Assembly: GCF_016862375.1 (NCBI RefSeq)
Contig: NZ_BOMV01000077.1
Span: 1 to 64,000, forward strand
Length of the DNA: 64,000 bases
Reading direction: 5' to 3'
Source of the DNA: Paractinoplanes rishiriensis
GTDB lineage: Bacteria > Actinomycetota > Actinomycetes > Mycobacteriales > Micromonosporaceae
The notes under the pieces are model-generated. The model made no database searches, had not been told where the DNA came from, and saw only the letters and a list, made by a program, of their open reading frames with translations. Within the stretch, counting starts at the first letter, position 1. Every line of letters begins with the position of its first letter. The position numbers were made by a program, and so were the translations under genes. Positions 33,208 through 41,765 of the stretch are shown piece by piece.

Positions 33208-34272
33208 TCAAAGGAAATCCTGAGGTACGCCGGGTGGCGGTGCGGTGCTCGCGCGTACGGTCAACGTCGTCGCCAGCTCGATGCCGAGCTGGGCGGTGGC
33301 CTCGCCGCGGCCCAGCGCGAGCGCCAGCTCGGTGGCGGCCGCGGCCATCTCGGTGAGCGGCTGGCGGACCGTGGTCAGCGGGGGATCGACCATGGCGGCG
33401 ATCGGCAGGTCGTCGAAGCCCACCACGCTGAGGTCCTCGGGGATGCGCAGGCCGAGGGACCGGGCCGCCTGATAGACACCCAGCGCCTGGAGGTCGTTGC
33501 CGGTGACCACCGCGGTGGGCCGGTCCGGCCGGTTGAGCAGGGTCATCGCCGCGCGGTGGCCGTCCTCCTGGGTCAGTCCGGCCGGCACCACCCGGTCGGC
33601 GGGGAGGCCGGCCGCCTGCATGGCGGACCGGTAGCCGTCGAGCCTGGCCTGGCAGAACAGGTGGCCGGGCCCGCTGATCACGGCGATGTCGCGGTGGCCC
33701 AGCTCGGTCAGGTGGCGGGCGGCCGAGCGGCCGCCGGTCCAGTTGGTGGCGCCGACGAACGGGACGTCGTCGGGCAGTTCGCTGGCCGGGTCGAGCACCA
33801 CGAACGGGATGCCGCGGGCCCGGAGCTGGTTTCGCTCACTTTCGGAGAGCCGGGCGACGCTGACGACGCACGCCGGGCGGCGGGCCAGGGTGTCGTCGAT
33901 CCAGTAGCGGATCGTGCTGTGCTCCGGCCCGAACTCGGTGAGGACCAGCCCGACGCGGTGGTCGCGCACCACCCGCTGCACGCCGCGGAGGATCTCGACC
34001 CCCCACATGTGGGCCAGCTCGTCGACGACCAGCTCCATCATGTTGCTGCGCGGCACCGCGCTCGATTTCCGGTAGCCGTACTGCGCGATCAGGGCCTGCA
34101 CCCGCGAGCGGGTTTCCGCCGAGACACCGGACCGGCCATTGATGACCTTGGAGACGGTCGGCACCGAGACGCCGGCCTCCTCGGCGATGTACGAGATGGT
34201 CACCGGCCGGCTGCTGTCGCCGTCCGTCTGCTGATCCTGCTCGATCAGTTCCCCTGGCTCCGCGTGCGACAA
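33208..34272 (-). CDS. LacI-family transcriptional regulator of the polysaccharide genes
   Basis: About 354 residues. The LacI HTH is TISYIAEEAGVSVPTVSKVINGRSGVSAETRSRV, followed by the periplasmic-binding-like sensor with VSVARLSESERN, ISGPGHLFCQARLDGYRSAM and VVGFDDLPIAAMVDPPLTTVRQPL. I chose a TTG at 34272 because GGAAGGGAG lies 6 bases ahead; a TTG at 34299 would add nine residues. Such regulators repress glycoside-degradation genes until an oligosaccharide binds. It is divergent from the sugar-binding lipoprotein and separated from it by two copies of GAAACTTTC, a plausible operator. Confidence 0.9.
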   Translation of the reverse strand: MSHAEPGELIEQDQQTDGDSSRPVTISYIAEEAGVSVPTVSKVINGRSGVSAETRSRVQALIAQYGYRKSSAVPRSNMMELVVDELAHMWGVEILRGVQRVVRDHRVGLVLTEFGPEHSTIRYWIDDTLARRPACVVSVARLSESERNQLRARGIPFVVLDPASELPDDVPFVGATNWTGGRSAARHLTELGHRDIAVISGPGHLFCQARLDGYRSAMQAAGLPADRVVPAGLTQEDGHRAAMTLLNRPDRPTAVVTGNDLQALGVYQAARSLGLRIPEDLSVVGFDDLPIAAMVDPPLTTVRQPLTEMAAAATELALALGRGEATAQLGIELATTLTVRASTAPPPGVPQDFL

Positions 34273-34323
34273 ACCGGGCTCCCTTCCTCGCCGCAGCAAG
34301 GATAGGCCAGACCGGCTGGATCA

Positions 34324-34376
34324 GAAACTTTCATCGATACCCATGCTACGTTTCCCCGGCTCACCACGAAACTTTC
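34324..34376. promoter_or_regulatory. Pair of GAAACTTTC operator-like sites between lacI-type and lipoprotein genes
   Basis: GAAACTTTC occurs at 34324-34332 and 34368-34376, 44 bp apart (about four helical turns). It is a near-palindrome with central C. The second copy ends 16 bases before the lipoprotein ATG. The same element recurs in front of the GH5 and LPMO genes. Similar GAAA/TTTC operators are known in front of actinomycete xylanase genes, from memory. Confidence 0.7.
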
Positions 34377-34392
34377 TTAGCAGGGGAGAACC

Positions 34393-36051
34393 ATGACATC
34401 CTCGCGACGAGCCTTCCTCAACCTGATCGGCCTGGGCGCCGCCGCGGTCGCCACCGGCCCGCTGCTCGCCGGATGCAGCGAGAAGCCGACCGCCTCGGGC
34501 GCCGCGCAGAACCTCGACGACGTCGCCGGGCTACTGCCCGCGCACCAGGATCTGGCGCTGTCCATCAAGCCGGACCTCGTCGGCACCCGGCCGGTGCCGG
34601 ACGGCTACACCACGTACCCGGCCTCGCTGGTCGACGCGATCACCGACAAGCCGGGCACCAGCGGTCAGGAGATCCGGGCGATGACCCCGGTGTGGGGACC
34701 GGCGCCGCCCGGGTTCCGGCAGAGCGCCTACCTCCAGGCGGTCAACGCCGAGTTGGGCACGCCGGTGAACTTCACCATCCAGGACGGAGGCACGTACGCC
34801 GACAAGCTGAACGCCATGTTCGGCGCGCGCGACGTGCCCGACCTGCTGTGTGTGCCGGGCTGGGAGATCGACAAGATCCCGCGGTTCAGCGACGCCACCA
34901 AGGTGCTGTTCACCGACCTCACCGACTACCTCAAGGGCAGCGCCGCCGCGGCGTACCCGATGCTCGCCTCGTTTCCGACCGGGGCGTGGCGCAACGCGGT
35001 CTGGAACCAGCGCCTGTACGCCGTGCCGAACCCGACCGACGGGCCGTTCCCGTGGGCGTTGTTCACCCGCAAGGACCTGCTCGACAAGCGCGGCCTCCCG
35101 GTGCCGAAGAGCCTGGACGAGCTGCTCACGATGGCCGGGCAGGTCACCGAGCCCAAGAAGAGCGTGTGGGCGTTCGGCGACATCTTCCCGATGGTGCAGA
35201 TGTACCACCGGGTGCCGGGGGCCAAGGGCGGCTGGCGGCTGGGTGCGAACAAGACTCCCGAGTTCAAGTACGAGACTGCCGAGTACCGGGCCGCACTCGA
35301 GGTGATGGCGAAGATCTACCAGGACGGCCTGGTGCACCCGGACATCGTGGCCAGCAAGGGCGCCGACCAGAACCAGTTGTTCGCGCGGAACGGCGCGATC
35401 ATCTTCGCGCAGGCCGGCGTCGGCTTCTGGCAGGGTGCCCAGGCCGAGCACCAGAAGGTCAACCGGGAGCTGAACATCCAACCCGTGCCGATCTTCGCGG
35501 CGGGCGGCGGCGATCCGCTGGTCTGGGGTGCCGCCGACCCGATCTCGTACACCTTCATCAAGGCCGGCCTCGCCAAGGAGCGGGTCGAGGAACTGCTGCG
35601 CGTGATCAACTGGTGTTCCGCGCCGCTCGGGACCCAGGAGGCCCAGTTGCGCGACTACGGCCTGGCCGGCAAGCACCACACCGCGACGTCGAACGGGCCG
35701 GTCAAGACCGATCTCGCGTTCAAGGAGATCGCCAACCAGTTCTTCTTCATCAGTGGCCGCAACCCCACCGTCGGGCCTTACCCGGACACCCCGAACTACG
35801 TGCGGGATGTGCTCGCGTACTCCAACGAGATGGTGAAGTACCTGGAGAAGGACCCGTGGGACGGGCTGAAGCTCGAAATGCCGGCCAAGTACGCGGCCAG
35901 CCGGGTGCCCGCGGAGGAGAAGTTCAACGATCTGCTGCGCGGGCGGCGGCCGATGTCCGACTACGACGGGCTGGTACAGGAGTGGAAGGCCAACGGCGGC
36001 GAGGAGGCTCGTGCGCTGATGGCCAAGGCCCTGTCCGACGCCGGGCGCTGA
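34393..36051 (+). CDS. Extracellular solute-binding lipoprotein, Tat-type signal
   Basis: 552 residues. The signal has a twin-arginine motif (SSRRAFLNLIG) and a lipobox LLAGCS with Cys28. The mature part is a large cluster-B type sugar-binding protein (KLNAMFGARDVPDLLCVPGWE, AVWNQRLYAVPNPTDGPFPWALFTRKDLLDKRGLPVPKSLDELL, AIIFAQAGVGFWQGAQAEHQ). Proteins of this type deliver oligosaccharides to ABC permeases, but no permease or ATPase gene is near. AGGGGAG precedes the ATG. Two LacI-type operator sites lie just upstream. Convergent with the cellulase gene, sharing a terminator. Confidence 0.88.
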   Translation: MTSSRRAFLNLIGLGAAAVATGPLLAGCSEKPTASGAAQNLDDVAGLLPAHQDLALSIKPDLVGTRPVPDGYTTYPASLVDAITDKPGTSGQEIRAMTPVWGPAPPGFRQSAYLQAVNAELGTPVNFTIQDGGTYADKLNAMFGARDVPDLLCVPGWEIDKIPRFSDATKVLFTDLTDYLKGSAAAAYPMLASFPTGAWRNAVWNQRLYAVPNPTDGPFPWALFTRKDLLDKRGLPVPKSLDELLTMAGQVTEPKKSVWAFGDIFPMVQMYHRVPGAKGGWRLGANKTPEFKYETAEYRAALEVMAKIYQDGLVHPDIVASKGADQNQLFARNGAIIFAQAGVGFWQGAQAEHQKVNRELNIQPVPIFAAGGGDPLVWGAADPISYTFIKAGLAKERVEELLRVINWCSAPLGTQEAQLRDYGLAGKHHTATSNGPVKTDLAFKEIANQFFFISGRNPTVGPYPDTPNYVRDVLAYSNEMVKYLEKDPWDGLKLEMPAKYAASRVPAEEKFNDLLRGRRPMSDYDGLVQEWKANGGEEARALMAKALSDAGR

Positions 36052-36056
36052 CAAAC

Positions 36057-36088
36057 CGGCCGGCTGCCGAAACATCGGCAGCCGGCCG
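36057..36088. terminator. Bidirectional hairpin terminator
   Basis: A perfect 14-bp stem (36057-36070 and 36075-36088) with loop AACA lies in the 48-bp gap between the convergent lipoprotein and GH5 genes. The stem core GGCTGCCGA pairs with TCGGCAGCC. No T-run follows on either side. Confidence 0.8.
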
Positions 36089-36099
36089 TCGCCGGTGGA

Positions 36100-38205
36100 T
36101 CAGGCGGTCGTGCCGGTCACCGTGGTGCCGGATTTGGTGATGCGGTACGTGAGCTGGGCGCCGCTCCAGAAGTGGAACGTCAGGTTCACCACCCCGTCGT
36201 TGACCTCGGCGAAGAACTCGGGGTGCAGGGTGATGGTGTTGGCCGCGTAGTCGGGCCGGAAGTGCTCCCAGAAGTGCTTGTAGGAGGTCCAGTTCGCCGG
36301 GCCGGCGTTGGTGCCGTCGGCGTACTTCGATTCCATGGTGGCCAGCTGGTCGCCCTTGAACTGGGTCGGGATCGTCAGCAGCGTGGTGCTGCCGCTGGCG
36401 GCCGACTGGGTCGGCGGGTCCGACGAGATGACCTGGATCTGCCACGGTACGCCGGCCGAGAACCGGGCCTGGAGAGTGGCGTTCACGCCGTAGGCGCGGT
36501 TGCCGGCCAGCCGGGTCAGCGCCGCCGCGGTCAGCGTCAGCGTGGTACCCGAGACGGTGTAGTCCGCGCCGTTCGCGAGCGCCGTGTTGCCCTGGTAGAG
36601 GCCCTGGAACGACAGGCCGTTGAGGTTGAGCGTCAGGGTCTTCGCGGTGATCGAGCCGCTCTTGGACAGGTAGACCTGGTCGGACGACGCGGTGCCGGAC
36701 CTGGTCGTCCAGCTGGCCGCCATCATGTCGTGCACGCCCTGGTCGCGCTGCTGCAGGGTGTTGCGGTTGAGGAACTGGCCGGCGTCCCAGAGCATCGTGG
36801 TCAGGTTGCGGATCCGGGCGTGGTAGCCGACCGCCTCGATGAATTTGAGGAACTCGCCGCGCTCGATGATGCCGAGCCGGTTGTGGTCCCAGTCGAGCAG
36901 CGCCCACTCGCCGACGATCACCGGGATGCCCCGGTCCACGAACGACGCCTTGACCCGGTCGAACGTGCCGACCAAATCGGCCTCCACGGTGGCGTCGTAG
37001 CGCAGGCCGCCGGCGATGTTCACGCTGAACGGCCAATAGCCGTAGAAGTGCACGGTGGCCGCGATGTTGCGGTCGCCGAGCTGGGTGAGCTCGGCGTTCA
37101 GGGCGTCGAGGCGGCCCTGTTCGGCGTTGGTGTAGAGGGTCGGCAGCACCAGCAGCCGAGTGGCGTTGCCGCCGCCGGACCCGCGCACGATCCGGTGGAA
37201 CTCGGCGTTCAGCTCGGCCAGCACCTGGTAGTTCTGCTCGTCGCCGGACGTACCGCTGAATTGAGGCTCGTTGATGCTCTCCAGGGTGAGCCGCGGTGAG
37301 TAGTCGCGGAACGTGGTGGCGATCTGCGTCCAGAGCTTGGTGTAGCGGGCCATCACCGTGGTGCGGTCGGTCGGGTAGGTGTTGATCCACTGCCATGAGT
37401 CGTGGTGCAGGTTGAGCAGCACGTACAGGTCCTCGGCCAGCGACCAGTCGACGATCTGCTTGACCCGGGCCATCCAGGCCGCGTCGATCGCGTAGTCGGG
37501 GGCGGCGCCGTGGTGGTTGCTCCAGGTGACCGGGATCCGGATGCTCTTATAACCCATTGACCGTACGTGGCGCAGCATGGCCTGCGTGGTCATCGGGTTG
37601 CCCCAGGCGGTCTCGTCCGGGATGGCGTCGAGCGTGTTGCCGAGGTTCCAACCGGGCTGCATGGCGGCGACGGTGGCCGCGGCGTCGACCGGCCGCGGAG
37701 TGGACGAGGTGCTCGGCGACGGGCTGGCCGTCGTCGGCTGCGTGGTCGGCTGGCTGGTGGGCTGTGTGGTCGGGTCCACGCTGCCGGTGCAGACCGTGCC
37801 GTTGAGCGTGAACGACGCCGGTTCCGGGTTGTTGCCCGACCACGACCCGTTGAAGCCGAACGACACGCTCGCGCCGGTCGCGATCCGGGCGTTCCAACTC
37901 GCGTTGGTCGCGGTCACGGCGGTGCCGGACGCGGTCACCGACGCGTTCCACGCCTGGGTGACCTGCTGGCCGGGCACGAACGTCCAGCCGAGCCGCCAGC
38001 CGTCGATCGCGTCGCCGAGGTTGGTGACCTGCACGTTCGCGGTGAAGCCACCGGGCCACTGCGCGCCGACCGCGTAGGTCACCCGGCAGCCGGCGGCCGC
38101 CTGGGCGTTGGCCGCCACCATGGTTCCGCCGGCCAGCAGCGCGGCCACCGCGCCGGCGACCAGCCCGATCCGCGAGCGGGTCTTTCGTAGGCCTTGCCTG
38201 ATCAT
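36100..38205 (-). CDS. Secreted modular endoglucanase, CBM2-GH5-X2-CBM46
   Basis: 701 residues. Signal peptide about 1-37; CBM2 about 39-140 closed by Cys40 and Cys139 with surface Trp residues; a Thr/Pro/Ser linker (about 144-172); a GH5 domain (about 175-490) with acid/base Glu313 in ESINEPQ and nucleophile Glu433 in IVGEWALL; an immunoglobulin-like X2 module (about 515-600) and a C-terminal CBM46 (about 610-701). The GH5-X2-CBM46 order is that of GH5 subfamily 4 endoglucanases/xyloglucanases. It cleaves internal beta-1,4-glucan links outside the cell. Divergent from the LPMO across a region with four GAAACTTTC-like sites, so the two should be co-induced. Confidence 0.94.
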   Translation of the reverse strand: MIRQGLRKTRSRIGLVAGAVAALLAGGTMVAANAQAAAGCRVTYAVGAQWPGGFTANVQVTNLGDAIDGWRLGWTFVPGQQVTQAWNASVTASGTAVTATNASWNARIATGASVSFGFNGSWSGNNPEPASFTLNGTVCTGSVDPTTQPTSQPTTQPTTASPSPSTSSTPRPVDAAATVAAMQPGWNLGNTLDAIPDETAWGNPMTTQAMLRHVRSMGYKSIRIPVTWSNHHGAAPDYAIDAAWMARVKQIVDWSLAEDLYVLLNLHHDSWQWINTYPTDRTTVMARYTKLWTQIATTFRDYSPRLTLESINEPQFSGTSGDEQNYQVLAELNAEFHRIVRGSGGGNATRLLVLPTLYTNAEQGRLDALNAELTQLGDRNIAATVHFYGYWPFSVNIAGGLRYDATVEADLVGTFDRVKASFVDRGIPVIVGEWALLDWDHNRLGIIERGEFLKFIEAVGYHARIRNLTTMLWDAGQFLNRNTLQQRDQGVHDMMAASWTTRSGTASSDQVYLSKSGSITAKTLTLNLNGLSFQGLYQGNTALANGADYTVSGTTLTLTAAALTRLAGNRAYGVNATLQARFSAGVPWQIQVISSDPPTQSAASGSTTLLTIPTQFKGDQLATMESKYADGTNAGPANWTSYKHFWEHFRPDYAANTITLHPEFFAEVNDGVVNLTFHFWSGAQLTYRITKSGTTVTGTTA

Positions 38206-38543
38206 TCTTCGTCCTCGCCATCAGAGTGGGACACGCCCCGATGGCCGGAGTGCGGCGGCACGCCGGCACCCCGGACGTCGGGTCGGTCCGGTGGGTCGCG
38301 GATGGTGCCCTCTGCCTCCGCAGCAACGGAAACTTGCGCAGGATCGAAAGTTTCCGCGCGGGACGCTACGCCTTTCTAAGATGACCGTCAATGCGCGAGG
38401 TCGGGGTCGCGCGCACGGCAGGCATTGATTCTGGTCAGTGCGGTGGGTAGCCTGCGCGCTAAGAAAGTTGCCATCTCGTATGAAGAAACTTTCCGCCGGC
38501 CCGTCCTGCCGGCTCCGCTCCCTTCCTCAGCGCTGGAGGCTCC
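38206..38543. promoter_or_regulatory. Divergent promoter region of cellulase and LPMO with four operator-like sites
   Basis: This 338-bp gap holds no gene. It contains GAAACTTGC (38329-38337), GAAAGTTTC (38346-38354), GAAAGTTGC (38463-38471) and GAAACTTTC (38485-38493), two perfect and two with one change. The first pair lies nearer the GH5 side and the second nearer the LPMO, about 8 and 14 bp apart edge to edge. A CTAAGAAAG stretch at 38459 repeats the flank of the site at 34368 in the other orientation. Promoter boxes could not be assigned with confidence. Confidence 0.72.
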
Positions 38544-39593
38544 ATGTCTTCGTTCGCACTAGGCCGGCCATCGGTCCGGCGTCCCCTCATCGTGGCGGTA
38601 ACGGCCCTGCTGCTGATCACGTCGTTCCTGGCGGTCGCGCGTCCCGCGTCCGCGCACGGCTCGGCCATCGACCCGCCGTCCCGGCACTACGCCTGCGCCC
38701 GCAACTGGGACACCGACTGGCAGAACCCGATCATGGAGAGCCGCGATCCGATGTGCTGGCAGGCGTGGCAGTCCAACCCGGCCGCGATGTGGACCTGGAA
38801 CGGCCTGATTCAGGACAACGTCAACAACGACCACCAGGCCCGCGTCCCGGACGGCGAACTGTGCGGCGGCGGAGACGACACGTACGCGGCCCTGAACAAC
38901 CCCGGCCTCTGGAAGGCCCGGGACATCGGCAACAACTTCCGCTGGACCATGCATGACCAGGCGCGCCACGGTTCCGCGTACATCCGCATCTATGTCACCC
39001 GGCAAGGCTTCGACCCGGTGACGCAGCGGCTCAAGTGGACCGACCTCGAGCTGGTCAAGGACACCGGCCCATTCCCGGAGGCGGGCTGGCCGACCACCAC
39101 CGACCCGATCCTCAACGGCGTCTCGTACTCGTTCGACGTCAGCGCACCCGGCCGCACCGGACGGCACATCGTGTACGCCGTCTGGCGCGCCGGTCACGCC
39201 GACCAGAACTACTACATGTGCTCCGACGTCCGCTTCCCGGGCGGCCCGGCCGACCCGACCACCCCGCCGCCCCCGCCGCCGGCCGAGAACGACGGCTGCT
39301 CCGCGACCTACGCCGCGGGCAGCCAGTGGCCCGGCGGCTTCCAGTCCGAGGTGACGGTGACCTCGGGCTCCGCCGCGATCAAGGGCTGGGCGGTGACCTT
39401 CCAGTTCCCCGACGGCCAGAGCATCTACCAGGCCTGGAACGCCGACGTCACCTCGTCGAACGGCAGTTTCGTCGCCAGGAACGTCAACTACAACGGCGCG
39501 CTCGCGGCCGGTGCCAGCACGAAGTTCGGCATTCAGGGTCAATGGCTGGGAACCCACGGTGCGCCGGTACTCAGCTGCGTGGCGACCAGATAA
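38544..39593 (+). CDS. AA10 lytic polysaccharide monooxygenase with CBM2
   Basis: 349 residues. A signal peptide ends PASA, leaving His38 as the first mature residue, as needed for the copper histidine brace; the second brace residue is His142 in DQARHGSAYIRIYVT. The catalytic domain (38-235) has the paired Cys of AA10 proteins. A Pro-rich linker (PTTPPPPPPAEN) leads to a C-terminal CBM2 (about 250-349). These enzymes cut crystalline cellulose or chitin oxidatively; the CBM2 and the cellulase neighbour favour cellulose. The ATG at 38544 follows CTGGAGG. A hairpin terminator follows the stop. Confidence 0.94.
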   Translation: MSSFALGRPSVRRPLIVAVTALLLITSFLAVARPASAHGSAIDPPSRHYACARNWDTDWQNPIMESRDPMCWQAWQSNPAAMWTWNGLIQDNVNNDHQARVPDGELCGGGDDTYAALNNPGLWKARDIGNNFRWTMHDQARHGSAYIRIYVTRQGFDPVTQRLKWTDLELVKDTGPFPEAGWPTTTDPILNGVSYSFDVSAPGRTGRHIVYAVWRAGHADQNYYMCSDVRFPGGPADPTTPPPPPPAENDGCSATYAAGSQWPGGFQSEVTVTSGSAAIKGWAVTFQFPDGQSIYQAWNADVTSSNGSFVARNVNYNGALAAGASTKFGIQGQWLGTHGAPVLSCVATR

Positions 39594-39606
39594 ACAGGGT
39601 TCAATC

Positions 39607-39635
39607 GGCGGGCCGGAACCGGTTTCCGGCCCGCC
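39607..39635 (+). terminator. Hairpin terminator after the LPMO gene
   Basis: A perfect 12-bp stem GGCGGGCCGGAA (39607-39618) and its complement (39624-39635) with loop CCGGT lies 14 bases after the LPMO stop and 22 bases before the GH43 start. It probably ends or attenuates LPMO transcription, so GH43 may be expressed at a lower level or from its own promoter. Confidence 0.75.
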
Positions 39636-39656
39636 TCTACGTGGGGAGAACAAGCG

Positions 39657-41144
39657 ATGACGTACGGCGATCCGGTGGTGCCCGGCTTCCATCCCGATCC
39701 GAGCATCTGCCGGGTGGGTGCCGACTACTATCTGGCCTGCTCCAGCTTCGAATACTTCCCGGGCGTGCCGATTCTGCACAGCCGGGACCTGGTGCACTGG
39801 ACCCAGATCGGCAACGCCCTGGACCGTCCCGGACAGCTTCCGCTGCCGCCCGGGACGAGATCGTCCGGTGGCGTCTACGCTCCCACGCTGCGGCACCACG
39901 ACGGCCGGTTCTGGCTCATCACCACGGTGATCGGCGGTGGCGGCAACGCGCTCTACACCGCGACCGACCCGGCCGGGCCGTGGTCCGACCCGATCTGGCT
40001 GCCCGGCGTCGGCGGCATCGACCCCGACCTGGCCTGGGACGCCGACGGCACCTGCTGGTGCACGACCGCCGGCGTCCAGCAGGTACGCCTCGACCCGCAC
40101 ACCGGCGAGCCGCTCGGCGCGGCGTACCAGATCTGGTCTGGTTCTCCCGGAGCCCAGGCACCGGAGGCGCCGCACCTGTACCGGATCGGCGAGTACTGGT
40201 ACCTGCTGATCGCGGAGGGCGGCACCGAACGCGGCCACAGCGTGGCGATCGCGCGCGGCAGCACCCCGGCCGGGCCGTTCGAGCCGTGCCCCGCCAACCC
40301 GATCCTCACCCACCGCGGCACCCACCACGCGGTCCAGAACACCGGCCACGCCGACCTGGTCCAGGCGCCCGACGGTTCGTGGTGGATGGTGCTGCTCGGC
40401 GCCCGGCCCCGCGGCGGCACCCCCGGCTGGCACGTGCTCGGCCGGGAGACGTTCCTGGCCCCGGTGACCTGGGTCGACGACTGGCCGGTGGTCGGCGACC
40501 TCACCGCCGTCACGCCTGCGCCCGCCCCGCCGTGGCGCGACGACTTCGAGCTCACCGAGTTCGACCCGGCCTGGATCTCGCTGCGGCACCGCCCGCTGGG
40601 CCGCTACACCACCAAGGACCGCGTCGGCTGGCTGACTCTGCACGCCGGCGAGGGCACGCTGGACGACCTCGACGTGACGTTCCTGGGCCGGCGCCAGCAG
40701 CACCTGTCGTGCCGGGTGCGTGCGCTGGTCGACCCGGCCGGCGGGCGCGGCGGCCTGGTGGTCCGCCTGGACGAGCGGCACCACTACGAGGTCGAGGTGT
40801 CGGCGGGCCGGGTCGAGGTGCGCGCCCGGATCGGCCCGACGAACACCGTCCTGGCCACCCTCGACGTGCCGTCGGAGCCGCTGGTGCTGCGGATCGAGGC
40901 GGTGGTCACCGAGCCGAGCGACCCGCGCGACGGCCCCGACACGGTGCACCTGGGCGTCGAGCGGGAGGGCGACTTCACCGTGCTGGCCTCGCTCGACGGC
41001 CGCTACCTGTCCACCGAGGTGGCCGGCGGCTTCACCGGCCGCGTCATCGGGCCGTACGCGGTGGCGGGCACCCTCCACGTCGACTGGCTGGAGTACGCGC
41101 CGCTCGATGCAGCCGCGATGCGTGCACCGATGCAGGATCGGTGA
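39657..41144 (+). CDS. GH43 beta-xylosidase/arabinofuranosidase, intracellular
   Basis: 495 residues without a signal peptide. The five-bladed propeller has base Asp14 in PGFHPDPS, Asp121 in GGIDPDLAW and acid Glu169 in APEAPHLY, the spacing found in two-domain beta-xylosidases. Residues from about 305 (FELTEFDPAWISLRHRP) to the end form the second, concanavalin-like domain that shapes the active site. The enzyme would hydrolyse imported xylo-oligosaccharides. GGGGAG precedes the ATG. It follows the LPMO on the same strand behind a terminator hairpin. Confidence 0.92.
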   Translation: MTYGDPVVPGFHPDPSICRVGADYYLACSSFEYFPGVPILHSRDLVHWTQIGNALDRPGQLPLPPGTRSSGGVYAPTLRHHDGRFWLITTVIGGGGNALYTATDPAGPWSDPIWLPGVGGIDPDLAWDADGTCWCTTAGVQQVRLDPHTGEPLGAAYQIWSGSPGAQAPEAPHLYRIGEYWYLLIAEGGTERGHSVAIARGSTPAGPFEPCPANPILTHRGTHHAVQNTGHADLVQAPDGSWWMVLLGARPRGGTPGWHVLGRETFLAPVTWVDDWPVVGDLTAVTPAPAPPWRDDFELTEFDPAWISLRHRPLGRYTTKDRVGWLTLHAGEGTLDDLDVTFLGRRQQHLSCRVRALVDPAGGRGGLVVRLDERHHYEVEVSAGRVEVRARIGPTNTVLATLDVPSEPLVLRIEAVVTEPSDPRDGPDTVHLGVEREGDFTVLASLDGRYLSTEVAGGFTGRVIGPYAVAGTLHVDWLEYAPLDAAAMRAPMQDR

Positions 41145-41204
41145 ACCTCCCTCGGCAGCCTGACCTCCGACGACCCCGGACGGGGGTCCGGTTGAGGGAG
41201 TGCG

Positions 41205-41572
41205 ATGCACAGAGGACTACAAAGATCGCTCGCGATCCTGGCGGCGGCGGTGGTCAGCATCTTCCTGGTGACCCCGCCCGCCGGCGCGGCGGCCCAGGAG
41301 GATCTCGGATACGACTACAACTACTCGACCGGGATGAGCTGGCCGCAGACCCAGTTGCAGCGTTCGTCTCCCTGCCCGGCCACTTCGAGGGCGCCAACCG
41401 GCTGATCACCTTCACCTTCTACAAGACCGGCATCGACCCCTTCGGCGACATCCGCTTCCGGGCGACGGCCTCCGGGCCGTGGACGCTGAACGCCTACCTG
41501 ACCATCCAGAGCGGCCAGGCGTTCAACTTCTGGAACACGTTCGCTACCAACGTCGGCCGCGCCTACGGCTGA
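41205..41572 (+). pseudogene. Small secreted protein gene with a one-base deletion
   Basis: The ATG at 41205 has GAGGGAG upstream and begins a good signal peptide (SLAILAAAVVSIFLVTPPAGAAA) followed by EDLGYDYNYSTGMSWPQTQLQ. Then the frame shifts: in frame it ends at 41405, while a protein-like sequence AFVSLPGHFEGANRLITFTF and onwards runs in the next frame to a TGA at 41572. Adding one base between 41360 and 41361 restores a single 122-residue secreted protein, rich in aromatic and small residues. I do not recognise the family. It may be a recent mutation or a sequencing error. Confidence 0.65.
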
Positions 41573-41765
41573 TCACGGCGCCGTCCTCGGTGGTTGCTGG
41601 ACAGCGCGGTCAGGACGGATAACGACCTGCCGCGCTGATGCCGCACCCGGGCATCCCGCAGGGTATATCCGATAAATACTGCTTTAACCGGATGCCATTG
41701 GTGGCCCGGGCTACCGCCGGAAAGGTGGCTGCGCGGCCCAGGGAATGCCAGCCGGATGGTGCTGG

